This document shows, piece by piece, positions 8,966-18,232 of a stretch of 64,000 nucleotides of DNA. The stretch spans positions 114,160 through 178,159 of the forward strand of contig CALUZO010000009.1 of NCBI GenBank assembly GCA_944325305.1, written 5' to 3'. Source of the DNA: an uncultured Rikenellaceae bacterium (GTDB taxonomy: Bacteria > Bacteroidota > Bacteroidia > Bacteroidales > Rikenellaceae). Positions within the stretch are counted from its first letter, which is position 1, and each line of letters begins with the position of its first letter. The translations under genes and the position numbers were made by a program. The notes beneath the pieces were generated by a model. The model was not told where the DNA came from, ran no database searches, and saw only the letters and a program-made list of their open reading frames with translations.

Positions 8966-10446
8966 TTATGAGGCGGATTTTGTTGATGTTGGTGGCTTTT
9001 GGGGGCGCTATGGCGGCTAATGCGGCGGAATATGTTACCGAAATAGAGTTGCTGAAAGGAGAGAAATGGTGGGGGCTGGATTTTTACGGGAGGCTGGAAC
9101 AGCCTCTGAACGGCTCTGTCGGGGAGCCTGAGAAAATGGCGGGGCAGACTCGGGTCGAGCCGTATAGGTCGATTATGGTATCCAATGCGGGAAGATATAT
9201 ATATAGTGAGAAGCCTTTAAAAAAAGTCGAGTTCGGTGACGAAACGATAACAATCACCTCGGAATACGAAAAAATAGAGGTGGAAAAAGGCGGCAAAACA
9301 CTCAGAGAGGCATATGTGGTATGTGCCTTGAAGAATCTCGCTCCGGGACACTCTCCGGCCCTCGAAATGTTTGCCATGCCTCAGTATCTTATGGATGGGG
9401 ATTTTGCCTACATGTCTGAGGATGTCGTTTTAGGATATGCGGAAAAATTGCTTGCTGAAGGGTTCCCCCCCGGGATAATAGTCGTTGATGACGGTTGGCA
9501 GAAGGTGAGCGGACCGTACGGATTCGATCCAGAGTTGTTCCCTGACCCCAAAGGAATGGTCGATAAACTGCATGAACTCGGATTCAAGATAATGCTCACC
9601 ATAACTCCGAATGTGCCGAATTGGGGAAGTGTCTATGGCATGGCGCGCGACAACAATCAAATTATAAACTGGGCATTGGAGAAGAGTCCCGTTACGTTGG
9701 ATATCGGTAACGATGAGCAGTTCAGCCGTTTGCGTAGCGGCCTCGAAAAGATAAAGGATGTGTATGGTTTTGACGGTTTCTGCTTTGACTGGCAGGAGGA
9801 TGTGCCGCCGGACAGCGTGAAATTCATAACCAATATGATGAGCCTTGGCGAAGGAGTTGATATGGCCTGTTATCGTAAGGTCATTGATAGACCGTATGCC
9901 TCATACCTGGGCTGTATTTGGCATATGCAAGACAATGAAGACTTCTCGCCGCTCATAACTAAAGCGATAACGGCTGGTCTTATGGGGTACCCCTATGCCA
10001 CAGCCCGGCTTGATCCGTCCGGCGAACGTCAAATGGCCGATTATTTACTGCTTCAGTGCGGAATGCCTGTGCTGAGTGTCGATTTCGCACCGTGGCGCAT
10101 CACCGATCATGATCTGTACGAAAAGGTAAAGGAGGCTGTCAATTTCAGGGCCTCGATAGGAGATTATGTAAGTAAACTGGCCGCCGATTCGCGCAGAACG
10201 GGAGAACCCATAGTGCGGCATATGGAATACCAGTTCCCTAAAAGCGGCTTCTTCGATTGTGACGACCAGTTCATGCTGGGATCCCAATATCTTTTTGCGC
10301 CCTGCGTGGATGGTGCCGATCAAAGACTGGTCAGATTCCCGAAAGGTACGTGGCTCGGGCGCAACGGAGAAAAGATAAAAGGTCCGGTAGTGAAACAGGT
10401 GGACTGTTCTGCCGGCGAATTGATAGTGTTCGAGGCGGCACGCTGA
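8962..10446 (+). CDS. Exported GH31-like glycoside hydrolase
   Basis: 494 residues with a signal peptide (RRILLMLVAFGGAMAANA). A second ATG at 8968 is an equally good start. The barrel has the GH31 order: VVDDGWQKVSGPYGFDPELF, then FPDPKGMVDKLHELGFKIML, then DGFCFDWQED, in which Asp 276 sits in the nucleophile position of short GH31 enzymes (compare the FDxGE-type motif of the MYORG group). A Trp-rich active-site strand and a C-terminal beta domain (RFPKGTWLGRNGEK) follow. It is much shorter than the classical alpha-glucosidases, like the compact GH31 subgroup. An alpha-galactosidase or alpha-glucosidase activity is inferred; the substrate cannot be read from the sequence. Confidence 0.75.
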   Translation: MIMRRILLMLVAFGGAMAANAAEYVTEIELLKGEKWWGLDFYGRLEQPLNGSVGEPEKMAGQTRVEPYRSIMVSNAGRYIYSEKPLKKVEFGDETITITSEYEKIEVEKGGKTLREAYVVCALKNLAPGHSPALEMFAMPQYLMDGDFAYMSEDVVLGYAEKLLAEGFPPGIIVVDDGWQKVSGPYGFDPELFPDPKGMVDKLHELGFKIMLTITPNVPNWGSVYGMARDNNQIINWALEKSPVTLDIGNDEQFSRLRSGLEKIKDVYGFDGFCFDWQEDVPPDSVKFITNMMSLGEGVDMACYRKVIDRPYASYLGCIWHMQDNEDFSPLITKAITAGLMGYPYATARLDPSGERQMADYLLLQCGMPVLSVDFAPWRITDHDLYEKVKEAVNFRASIGDYVSKLAADSRRTGEPIVRHMEYQFPKSGFFDCDDQFMLGSQYLFAPCVDGADQRLVRFPKGTWLGRNGEKIKGPVVKQVDCSAGELIVFEAAR

Positions 10447-10493
10447 TATGACACTTACATGCAAAGTTGACAAAATTAAAACCAAATATTTTT

Positions 10494-11342
10494 ATGCTGA
10501 CAGAAGAACAAAGGGACTATCTTTTCCCGAAGGCATACAATGCAGCAATCAGGGCAGGCGCGGCGATTCTGGAGATTTACGAGCATGAGGCCGAGTATGA
10601 CATAAGCCTCAAGAAAGACAATTCTCCCATAACCATGGCCGACAGACGTGCCCACAATATCATAAAGGAGTATCTCGCCCAGACACGGATCCCGCTGTTG
10701 AGCGAGGAGGGTCGTGAGATGCTCTACGAAGAGCGACGCCGATGGGATCTTTTCTGGATGGTGGATCCGCTCGACGGTACCAAGGAGTTCATAAAAGGCA
10801 ATGGCGAGTTTACGGTCAACATAGCCCTGCTTGCCGATAACAAGCCGGTAATGAGCGTGATATACGTTCCTTATGTGAAGAAGATGTATTTCAGTATCCG
10901 CGATGACGAATCGTGGTTGAAAGAGGATGTCAATGCCGATCCCGATGCCGAATACCCGATGGACATAATAATCGGCAACGCCCAATCCCTTCCGCTCGCC
11001 AAGGGAATGAACAAACCTATACGCATAGGTATAAGCCGTTCGCATAATACGGAGGAGACCTTCAAGTGCATAAATATGATAAAACTGAAGTATCCCGATG
11101 CCCAGGTTGTCGAACAGGGTAGCTCTTACAAATTCTGTTTGCTTGCCGAAGGAACAATAGACATATATGTCCGCACTACCAATACGTATGAATGGGACAC
11201 GGCGGCTGGCGAGGTTATTCTTAAGGGTGCGGGTGGACGAACGTTATCGCTTCCGGGGTATGAGGAACTTGAATATAATAAACTGTCGCTGCTCAATCCC
11301 AATTTCATATGTTTCAGCAAATATATGCCTCGCCTCAAGTAG
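10494..11342 (+). CDS. cysQ: 3'(2'),5'-bisphosphate nucleotidase CysQ
   Basis: 282 residues from the ATG at 10494; an in-frame TTG nine codons upstream is less likely. It belongs to the inositol-monophosphatase superfamily and hydrolyses PAP, the by-product of sulfate assimilation, to AMP. Metal-site motifs are visible: LSEEG, WMVDPLDGTKEF around residue 85-97 and TYEWDTAAGEVIL near residue 235. Length and order fit CysQ better than inositol phosphatases. It starts 47 bases after the GH31-like gene on the same strand. Confidence 0.9.
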   Translation: MLTEEQRDYLFPKAYNAAIRAGAAILEIYEHEAEYDISLKKDNSPITMADRRAHNIIKEYLAQTRIPLLSEEGREMLYEERRRWDLFWMVDPLDGTKEFIKGNGEFTVNIALLADNKPVMSVIYVPYVKKMYFSIRDDESWLKEDVNADPDAEYPMDIIIGNAQSLPLAKGMNKPIRIGISRSHNTEETFKCINMIKLKYPDAQVVEQGSSYKFCLLAEGTIDIYVRTTNTYEWDTAAGEVILKGAGGRTLSLPGYEELEYNKLSLLNPNFICFSKYMPRLK

Positions 11343-11536
11343 GCTATTGGAGACTGTGTCGTTTGTGTCTGGCCGGATCGTGCCGTTTCTGATTTGTCGG
11401 CTGCGGCCATGCATGGGCGAAAGATAAATTCCGTGCGTCATATTAAATGCGGAATGTATCTCATCTGTTTGGCGCCGACAGCTATGTCGGGTTATAACTC
11501 CCGAAATTATGTTAAGCATGTGGCGGAACTTATAAC

Positions 11537-12019
11537 CTAAAGAGCTGCATTTATATTTATGCCGCAGTTGATCCATTCGTCGTCGAACTGCGCACCGTAA
11601 TATTTGCGATAGAAATTTATCGCCGGTTCGTTCCATTTCAGTGCCTGCCATTTTATAGCGTTGAACTTGCGTTCGCGGGCCTCCTCGATTAGTCTGTCAA
11701 ATAGCTTTCGTCCTATGCCTTTGCCCCGAGCCGGAGGATCGACATATATATCCTCGAGATACATCTGCTGCCCCTTCCACGTACTGTAGCGGATGAAGTA
11801 GAGGGCAAAACCGTGGATGTGTCCGTTTTCTTCAGCTACGAAAGCCCACCATACGGGTGCTTCGCCGAAGCCGCTGTCTACGAAATGTCCGAGATCGACG
11901 GTTACCTCGTCCGGCATTTTTTCATAATCGGCAAGCCCCTGTATGAGCTCCAACAGGCGGGGACAGTCGGATGCCACGGCTCTGCGGACAGTCAGATTTT
12001 CAATAATGTTCCTTTGCAT
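11537..12019 (-). CDS. GNAT family N-acetyltransferase
   Basis: 160 residues covering a full GNAT fold. The acetyl-CoA loop is IYVDPPARGKGIGRKLF (Q/RxxGxG/A pattern), preceded by the strand MYLEDIYV and followed by WNEPAINFYRKYYGAQFDDEW. The early part (RRAVASDCPRLLELIQGLADYEK) and the WWAFVAEENGHIHGFALYF strand resemble the diamine/spermidine acetyltransferase subgroup, so a small-amine substrate is a reasonable guess. It is a cytoplasmic, single gene, convergent with cysQ. Confidence 0.88.
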   Translation of the reverse strand: MQRNIIENLTVRRAVASDCPRLLELIQGLADYEKMPDEVTVDLGHFVDSGFGEAPVWWAFVAEENGHIHGFALYFIRYSTWKGQQMYLEDIYVDPPARGKGIGRKLFDRLIEEARERKFNAIKWQALKWNEPAINFYRKYYGAQFDDEWINCGININAAL

Positions 12020-12173
12020 CTGTGGAATTTTCGTGAAATACCATGTAAAAATACAATATATTTAGAACTCTGTGTGCACGATTGTGCCAAATGCGGATCA
12101 TATGCGTCGCATTGATTTCCATTTCGGACAAAAAATCTTTATTATTGTAAGTTGAAACAAAACCCACTTCATT

Positions 12174-12995
12174 TTGAAAGATAAACTTATAAGCAGGGAA
12201 CAGATACAAGAATGGGTACCGGTGCTGAATACCAGACTCGGAGGATTTGTTGTCAAGTGTGGAATGGCTTTGTTGGGACTTGACAAGGTAAATGCAATAT
12301 ATGACCGGTGCAAGAAATATGAAGGGGTAGAATTCTGCGAGCATGTCCTTAATGACATGGGTGTAACGATTGTGGCCGAAAATACCCAGGTCTTTGAAAG
12401 GTTCAACGGGTTGCCTTTCATAACGGTGTCGAACCATCCTTACGGTCATGTAGATGCATTGGGAATAATTTCGATTGTTGGAAGGTACTGCCCTGATTAT
12501 AAAGTGACGGCTAATTTTATCCTCAGTCTGATAGATACCATGTCGGCCAATTTTATCCGTGTCAATCCCTACGAGAAGAATGTGGCTGCCGCCGGAGCTG
12601 TAAGTGTTAGAAATTGCCTCAACCATATAGAGGAGGGCAAGCCTCTCGGATTTTTCCCGGCAGGTGCGGTGTCGTATCCTATACTTACCGAGCGGGGCTT
12701 TGTCGTGAAGGATGGCCCGTGGAAATCATCGACCGTAAAGCTCATTCAGAAAGCAGCCGTGCCGGTTATCCCGATATGGGTCAGCGGAAAGAATTCGTGG
12801 ATATACAATTTGCTGGGGCTTTTCGGCTGGCAGGCACGAACCATACGCATTCCGCATGAGTTGTCGAATAAACGAGGCAAGAGGGTAAAGATCAGGTTCG
12901 GTGAGCCGTTGATGCCGGAACAACTCTCGCCGATCTCCAACAGCAGGGAGCTGGCCGAGTTCCTCAAGGCTCGGGTTTATGATCTCGCCGAGTAG
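12174..12995 (+). CDS. Lysophospholipid/glycerol acyltransferase family protein (PlsC-like)
   Basis: 273 residues from a TTG start at 12174; no ATG occurs in frame until well inside the protein, so the rare start is preferred. The acyltransferase motif I appears as SNHPYGHVDALG (His-x5-Asp, the spacing seen in Bacteroidota and OlsF-like members) and motif III as GFFPAGAVS. Motif II with FIRVNPYEKN and the C-terminal VKIRFGEPL are also present. It probably acylates a lysolipid such as lyso-phosphatidate or an ornithine-lipid precursor at the inner membrane. The exact acceptor is not clear. Confidence 0.8.
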   Translation: MKDKLISREQIQEWVPVLNTRLGGFVVKCGMALLGLDKVNAIYDRCKKYEGVEFCEHVLNDMGVTIVAENTQVFERFNGLPFITVSNHPYGHVDALGIISIVGRYCPDYKVTANFILSLIDTMSANFIRVNPYEKNVAAAGAVSVRNCLNHIEEGKPLGFFPAGAVSYPILTERGFVVKDGPWKSSTVKLIQKAAVPVIPIWVSGKNSWIYNLLGLFGWQARTIRIPHELSNKRGKRVKIRFGEPLMPEQLSPISNSRELAEFLKARVYDLAE

Positions 12996-13207
12996 AAAAA
13001 TAGGTATGAATTCAGTTCCTATTCAGGATTTATTATGAATTTGGAGTGCGCGTATGGATTATTTTTCCCGACTGTCGAATCCCCGGGTCGGCCGAAGTCC
13101 GTATGGATTTATAAATTGCAGCATTATTCTCGATAAGGCTCTTTCCGATGGATGATTCTTTTCTGCACATACATAATATAGTCAATTGTTCGAAAAATTA
13201 AGGTGCC

Positions 13208-14269
13208 ATGAATATCAATTCTGTTAGAAGATTTATTTTGCGTGGTCTGACCAGCGGACTCGGGAACAAAGATGTTTTCCAAGGTCCTGTTTCAGGCATG
13301 GATCCCGCCAAGATCAAACGGGTGCTTTTATGCCGCCCCAACGGAAGACTCGGCAATCAGCTTTTGCTTACGCCGTTGGTCAAGGAGATCTCCGCAGATT
13401 TTCCAAACTGCAAAATAGATCTCTTTGTAAAAGGGAATCTGTCGCGGATCTTATTCAAGAACTATCCCCAGGTAGACCGTATAATATCTCTTCCCGGCAA
13501 GCCTTTCCGTCATTTGCTGGCATATATGAAAGTTTGGATCGATCTGCGACGTTATTCCTATGATCTGGTAGTGAATGTCATACCCAATTCTTCCTCGGGT
13601 CGTCTTTCTGCCACGATAGCCCGCGGGAAATTCAAATTGTTCTGTGAACTTCCGGATGGAGAACACCTGCCGGATGATTATATGCATATGGCCAAAAAAC
13701 CTGTATATTGCCTCAGAAACTTTATCGGGGAAGGCTATGGCGGCGATAACGACAAACCCGTCTCGGAACTGGATATACGTTTAAGCAAGGAGGACCTCGA
13801 ACACGGTGCCCGAGTTCTGCACGATCTGGTCGGAAACGACAGAAAGACCATCAGTCTCTATACATTCGCTACCGGAGCCAAATGCTTCTCGAAAGAGTGG
13901 TGGATGGAATTTTATGATATGCTGAAGAAACGGTTTGGTGACGAATATAATTTTGTGGAGATATTGCCCGTGGAGAATGTTTCTCAGATAGATTTCAAGG
14001 AGATTTCTTTTTACAGCCGCGACTTGTTTGAAATTGCCGCCGTCATGGCCAATACCGAGATGTATATAGGTGCTGATTGCGGAATTATGCACCTGGCCGG
14101 AGCTGCCCATATTCCGGTCGTGGGTCTTTTCTCGATGACCGATCCGAGGGTTTATCAGGTTTACGGCAACAACAGTGTGGCGATTAGGACCTCTGAAGTT
14201 AAAGACGTCGGAGAGATTGTCGATCGGATAGACGCTATTTTACGGAATAGAAGGGAAACGGCAAATTGA
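13208..14269 (+). CDS. Glycosyltransferase family 9 (heptosyltransferase-like)
   Basis: 353 residues. The N-terminal Rossmann half starts with KRVLLCRPNGRLGNQLLLTPLVKEI, typical of GT9 ADP-heptose:LPS transferases, with the sugar-acceptor region LRRYSYDLVVNV. The C-terminal donor-binding half contains SLYTFATGAKCFSKEWW and the hallmark YIGADCGIMHLAGAAHIPVV. It probably adds a sugar to lipopolysaccharide core or a related surface glycan on the cytoplasmic side. Whether the donor is a heptose is not certain. It stands alone on this strand, downstream of the acyltransferase. Confidence 0.85.
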   Translation: MNINSVRRFILRGLTSGLGNKDVFQGPVSGMDPAKIKRVLLCRPNGRLGNQLLLTPLVKEISADFPNCKIDLFVKGNLSRILFKNYPQVDRIISLPGKPFRHLLAYMKVWIDLRRYSYDLVVNVIPNSSSGRLSATIARGKFKLFCELPDGEHLPDDYMHMAKKPVYCLRNFIGEGYGGDNDKPVSELDIRLSKEDLEHGARVLHDLVGNDRKTISLYTFATGAKCFSKEWWMEFYDMLKKRFGDEYNFVEILPVENVSQIDFKEISFYSRDLFEIAAVMANTEMYIGADCGIMHLAGAAHIPVVGLFSMTDPRVYQVYGNNSVAIRTSEVKDVGEIVDRIDAILRNRRETAN

Positions 14270-14294
14270 TCGCATTCCTTTGATCGCATTCCTT
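14267..14294. repeat. 14-base tandem duplication across the GT9 stop codon
   Basis: TGATCGCATTCCTT occurs twice in direct tandem. The first copy begins with the TGA stop of the glycosyltransferase gene, so the duplication leaves the protein intact. Confidence 0.85.
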
Positions 14295-14319
14295 TTGCAT
14301 TGCAGGATACTCAGGCTCG

Positions 14320-15063
14320 TCAGAATCTCTCCCAGAAAGGAATCAGATGCCATATGAAGGCGATTGTGCGCCACCTCCCGGGGATTATGGCACGGCGTTT
14401 CTTTTTCCTGATAGCCTTATAAATAAGGTATGCCCCTTTGTCCAGGCTTATTACGAGGGGGTATTTTTGTTTGAGCAGACCCGTTTGTATGAATCCGGGC
14501 ATGATGGTGGTGAAGCGTATCGGCTCTTTATTTTTATGAGCCAGTTGCGCCAGGCACGATGTATAATGTATCTGGTAGCGTTTTGTGGCACTGTAAGAGG
14601 GAGAGTGACGCAACGGGCGGATTCCGGCCATGGAGGCTATGGTTACGAACTGCCCGCCATTGCTGCGGAGATAGTTGTAGGCGAACGTTATAATCCGCGA
14701 GAAACCGACCACGTTGGTATAGACGGCAGGCATCTCCGTTTCAGGATGTATCTCGGGTCCTTTGTTTTGAGTTCCCACTCCGGCGCAGTATATTATAATG
14801 TCAGTCCCGCCCATTTCCGAGATAAGTTCGCGTGTCAGTTCGATGCTTTCTTCCTGTGTGACATCCATTGTCCTGTAAAACACCCTGCCCGGAAACCGGT
14901 CGTGCAACTCTGTCAACGCATCGGTGTGTCTGCCGGTCACACCTACAATGTTTTCAGGATTCTCGTTGAGATATATATGTGCCAGTGCCTGTCCGATTCC
15001 GGATGTAGCACCTATTATTACGATCTTTTTTGATTGATTAACGTATTTGCCGTGTCTCGTCAT
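14320..15063 (-). CDS. Short-chain dehydrogenase/reductase
   Basis: 247 residues, a classical SDR. The NAD(P)-binding glycine motif GATSGIGQ lies near residue 18, followed by CAGVG, the catalytic Ser in IASMAG, and YSATK as the Tyr-x3-Lys pair. The C-terminal ~45 residues (KGAYLIYKAIRKKKRRAIIPGRW) end in a hydrophobic helix, as in the SDR group acting on lipids or retinoid-like substrates; membrane association is inferred. The substrate is unknown. It is convergent with the GT9 gene and has its own promoter. Confidence 0.88.
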   Translation of the reverse strand: MTRHGKYVNQSKKIVIIGATSGIGQALAHIYLNENPENIVGVTGRHTDALTELHDRFPGRVFYRTMDVTQEESIELTRELISEMGGTDIIIYCAGVGTQNKGPEIHPETEMPAVYTNVVGFSRIITFAYNYLRSNGGQFVTIASMAGIRPLRHSPSYSATKRYQIHYTSCLAQLAHKNKEPIRFTTIMPGFIQTGLLKQKYPLVISLDKGAYLIYKAIRKKKRRAIIPGRWRTIAFIWHLIPFWERF

Positions 15064-15092
15064 AAAAACCGATTCATTATATAATCCTCAGA

Positions 15093-15123
15093 CAAAGTTA
15101 ACCTTTTATATGGATCGGCGAAA
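15093..15123 (-). promoter_or_regulatory. Promoter of the SDR gene
   Basis: The minus strand reads TTTC (15123-15120), a 19-base spacer and TAACTTTG (15100-15093). The -7 box is an exact TAnnTTTG match and the -33 box is one base off TTTG. The predicted start is about 20 bases before the ATG. Confidence 0.65.
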
Positions 15124-15386
15124 TGTTGGAGATTCATTCTCGAAATGACATTTTTCATGAGTTGCGTAATTCTTTCTTTCAATACCGCTTTTTGCCCGTT
15201 CGGATGATGAAATCCGTAAACTTATTATTCTGTAATGGAGTGAGAAGTGGCCGAGAAAATTGGAATAAAAATAATATTGATTATCTTTATGGCCTGCATA
15301 TTTTATCCTGCACGGCAGATTATCGTTGTGAGAGATCGCGGGATGTTTTTGTTGTGTTTTTTTAGAGATATATTTTCTTCTTTTCA

Positions 15387-15415
15387 TTGTTTTTTTGTTA
15401 AAAATGATATTTTTG
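15387..15415 (+). promoter_or_regulatory. Candidate promoter of the FAS1/SusCD operon in the 606-base gap 15064-15669
   Basis: TTG (15387-15389), an 18-base spacer and TATTTTTG (15408-15415) resemble the Bacteroidota promoter. If used, the operon has a leader of about 240 bases, which contains no gene that I can support. The last 40 bases before the first gene are A-rich (AACCTAAA repeated), as is common ahead of Bacteroidota starts. I see no riboswitch or strong hairpin in the leader. Confidence 0.45.
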
Positions 15416-15669
15416 TAAAAAGGAAGGATGTCCCGATGCGCTATTCCCGGCAGGGTATGAACGTAATGGGCAGAAGTCCTTCGCTGGTCACTTCCAGAGG
15501 CTTAAAACTTCACAAAATATAATTTGAATAGTATGTTACAATTTTTGACCAGTTAGAACCCTTGCAAAAAAGGCTTTATTGCTTTCTTGCATCGTTAAAA
15601 CGTGTCTCACATAGTTTGAGCGCAGAGAAAACCTAAATTTAAAGAAAAACTAACCTAAAAAGACCGAAT

Positions 15670-18210
15670 ATGAATTTATTTCGACGTCTGGTATTTATTG
15701 TTACCGTGTCGTTCGTTCTCTGTGGTTGTAAGGATTGGTGGCCTTATGATAGGGAGGGTGCGACTAAATTAGCCAAGGGTAGTATATATAAGAATCTTGA
15801 AGACAGAGGTGATTACGGACTCTTTCTTCAAGCCCTTGACATTACAGGCTATAAGAAAGCCGTCAATGAAAGCGACCTTTTGACCGTGTTCGCGCCGAAC
15901 GATGCAGCTTTCAAGGATTACATGACAAATGTTCTGGGTGTAAGCGATCTTGAAGACGTACTGCTGTACGAAGACAAGATGGAAGAGCTGACGAAAACCG
16001 TGACTTACCACATCATCCAGTTTTCTTGGAGCCTGGAAGATTTCCTTGGATTCACCATGAGCGCCGATCCGGAGGCACCGAGAGGTGACGGGTCTGCCTA
16101 TAAATACAAAACCCTCGCAAGGGAAGCCATCGGTTGGTATCAGGATCCGTTGAGCCGCAGGGAAGTGCAGCTTTATCACAGGGAAAAATATCTTCCGGTT
16201 TTCTCGACCAATCTGTTCAAAAACAGAATGGATGCCAATGCGGATATAGAAGCCGAATACAAACGCATCTATCCCGACGTTAATTGGATTGGCTCGGACA
16301 ACCATTTGTATGTAGGTGACGCTGCCGTAATAGAACAGGGTATACCGGCCGATAACGGTTATTTGTATACCATAGACAAGGTCGCATTGCCGCAGCCTAC
16401 CATATACGATATGCTCGACCCGAACGGCGATGCTTCTTTGTATGAAAATCATAAGATATTCGCCAGAATATTGCAGCGCATGAACCGCTATACATGGGAT
16501 CAGTCTTTGTCTGAACAGTATGCGCTCCCGGGTGACAGCTTGTTCTACCATTATACTTATGTCGATCCGTCAGATATATCTGTAGTTCTTCCTCAGGTAG
16601 CCAGCGAATGGGCTTACCATGACGAATACGGATCTAACGTCGAAAACTCCATGAGTTGGGCCATAACCGCCCTGCTTCCTACCGATGAAGTAATGACGGA
16701 ATGGCTGAATGAAAATCTTCCAAACTGGTTCTCTGACAAGAATATCGAGCAGGCAATAGACGAATTGCCGTACAATACTTTATATCATATAGCAATAGCC
16801 CATCTGTTCGGCAGACGTAATCTTACGATACCCTACGAATTGTTCAACAATGGCGTTAGCGGAGCGTATAGCGAAATCTTCAAACCCACCGAAGATGACG
16901 TGATAGATATAAAAATGGCTGCCAACGGTATCGTATATACTGTCAATGAGGTTAATACTCCGCTGGTATTCCAGCGCTTTACAAGACCGTTGTTTACGGT
17001 AAACGAAAGCGGCAAGTCGTTCCAGCTTTTTGCCAATGCTTTCTCCAATCGAGATCTGTACATGACCGCATCGTCAGCAACTGAACTGACTCCGTACACT
17101 CTCTTCGTCGTAAGCGACAATAATCTGCAGAATCAGGAAGGTTCGGGCGCTCAGTGCTATATGACATCGCCCAACAGCAGTAACCCGATGAAGATGGATA
17201 TTTTCAGAAAAAACAATACTGCCAGTGCTTATCCAACAAGTGCGATGAGTGTTATTGATGTAAGCAACTTCATGATGGCGCATCTGGCGTATGGCTATAT
17301 TCCCGCTCCGCAGGAACAGTCTGAAGAAGATGTGCAGGAAGACAGACATATTCTCAGGTATTACAAGATGCAGAAGCAGACCCAGAACGGTTCAGGTCTG
17401 TATATATATGCCCTTGACGGCGAGTTCTACGATGAACTGGAAAATAAACTCGGGTACAGTGATATACGTAACGTGTACGATGAAGATGATGGTGTTCAGT
17501 ACGGAATCGTATACGAGTTGAGGGAAGCTATTCGCGGTGTAAGCAACGGTGCGAACGTCAATGTGGCGATCAAGGAACTTTCCAATGCCGAATGGAAACC
17601 AGGCAACAGAATGGTTCGATTAATGAAAGACTGTGGTATACTGAATAATGACCTTTATTTCACAGATGGTTGGAATGCACAGAAAGATATGATGATCTTC
17701 CTGCCGAGCAATGAAGCAATCGAAGAGGCTGAAGCCCAGGGACAGGGTACGGTAATCCCGTATTATGATCCGGATGACGACAGCGTGGATGCAGAAATAC
17801 AAGAACTCCGTAAGGCAGAGTTGAAAAGATGGTGCCAGTTCTACATTATAGACAGGTATCAGAATGCTATCGACCAGTATGCTCTTCCTGGACTTGATCC
17901 TTATACAGGTCCGACTGAAAATGGTTATGAATATGTTTTCAGAACGGCTTACGATTACGAAAGTTTCGACCAGGCATTGTACTGCAAAGTTGGTTGGGAT
18001 CCTTCGGATTCTTTCCGGATGTATCTTGAAGATAAAGACGGTAACAGGGCTTATACCCTTACCTATTGGCCTTTGGACCCCAATGCAACAGATCCTACTC
18101 CTAAATTGTTGATGCCGAATCGTAAAGGAGAAACAGCTATGGTATTCGTGATAGACCATTGCTTCCCAGCGTCAGCAATGACCCCTGGCCCTTATGATGA
18201 AGAGTTGTAG
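15670..18210 (+). CDS. Large fasciclin (FAS1)-domain lipoprotein, first gene of the SusCD operon
   Basis: 846 residues. The N-terminus is a lipoprotein signal with lipobox LCGC (Cys at residue 19) followed by KDWW, so it is anchored in the outer membrane. The first FAS1 domain (about residues 35-120) is clear: YGLFLQALDITGYKKAV then LLTVFAPNDAAFKDY and YHIIQ. At least two or three more degenerate FAS1 units follow, at about 240-430, 440-560 and 650-760, each with the helix plus FLPSNEAI/LLPTDEV type strand. FAS1 domains are adhesive or ligand-binding modules. Its place directly ahead of susC/susD suggests a surface-exposed binding lipoprotein for the transport complex. Its ligand is unknown. 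Confidence 0.8.
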   Translation: MNLFRRLVFIVTVSFVLCGCKDWWPYDREGATKLAKGSIYKNLEDRGDYGLFLQALDITGYKKAVNESDLLTVFAPNDAAFKDYMTNVLGVSDLEDVLLYEDKMEELTKTVTYHIIQFSWSLEDFLGFTMSADPEAPRGDGSAYKYKTLAREAIGWYQDPLSRREVQLYHREKYLPVFSTNLFKNRMDANADIEAEYKRIYPDVNWIGSDNHLYVGDAAVIEQGIPADNGYLYTIDKVALPQPTIYDMLDPNGDASLYENHKIFARILQRMNRYTWDQSLSEQYALPGDSLFYHYTYVDPSDISVVLPQVASEWAYHDEYGSNVENSMSWAITALLPTDEVMTEWLNENLPNWFSDKNIEQAIDELPYNTLYHIAIAHLFGRRNLTIPYELFNNGVSGAYSEIFKPTEDDVIDIKMAANGIVYTVNEVNTPLVFQRFTRPLFTVNESGKSFQLFANAFSNRDLYMTASSATELTPYTLFVVSDNNLQNQEGSGAQCYMTSPNSSNPMKMDIFRKNNTASAYPTSAMSVIDVSNFMMAHLAYGYIPAPQEQSEEDVQEDRHILRYYKMQKQTQNGSGLYIYALDGEFYDELENKLGYSDIRNVYDEDDGVQYGIVYELREAIRGVSNGANVNVAIKELSNAEWKPGNRMVRLMKDCGILNNDLYFTDGWNAQKDMMIFLPSNEAIEEAEAQGQGTVIPYYDPDDDSVDAEIQELRKAELKRWCQFYIIDRYQNAIDQYALPGLDPYTGPTENGYEYVFRTAYDYESFDQALYCKVGWDPSDSFRMYLEDKDGNRAYTLTYWPLDPNATDPTPKLLMPNRKGETAMVFVIDHCFPASAMTPGPYDEEL

Positions 18211-18232
18211 TCAATTTTTTAAATTCGATATA

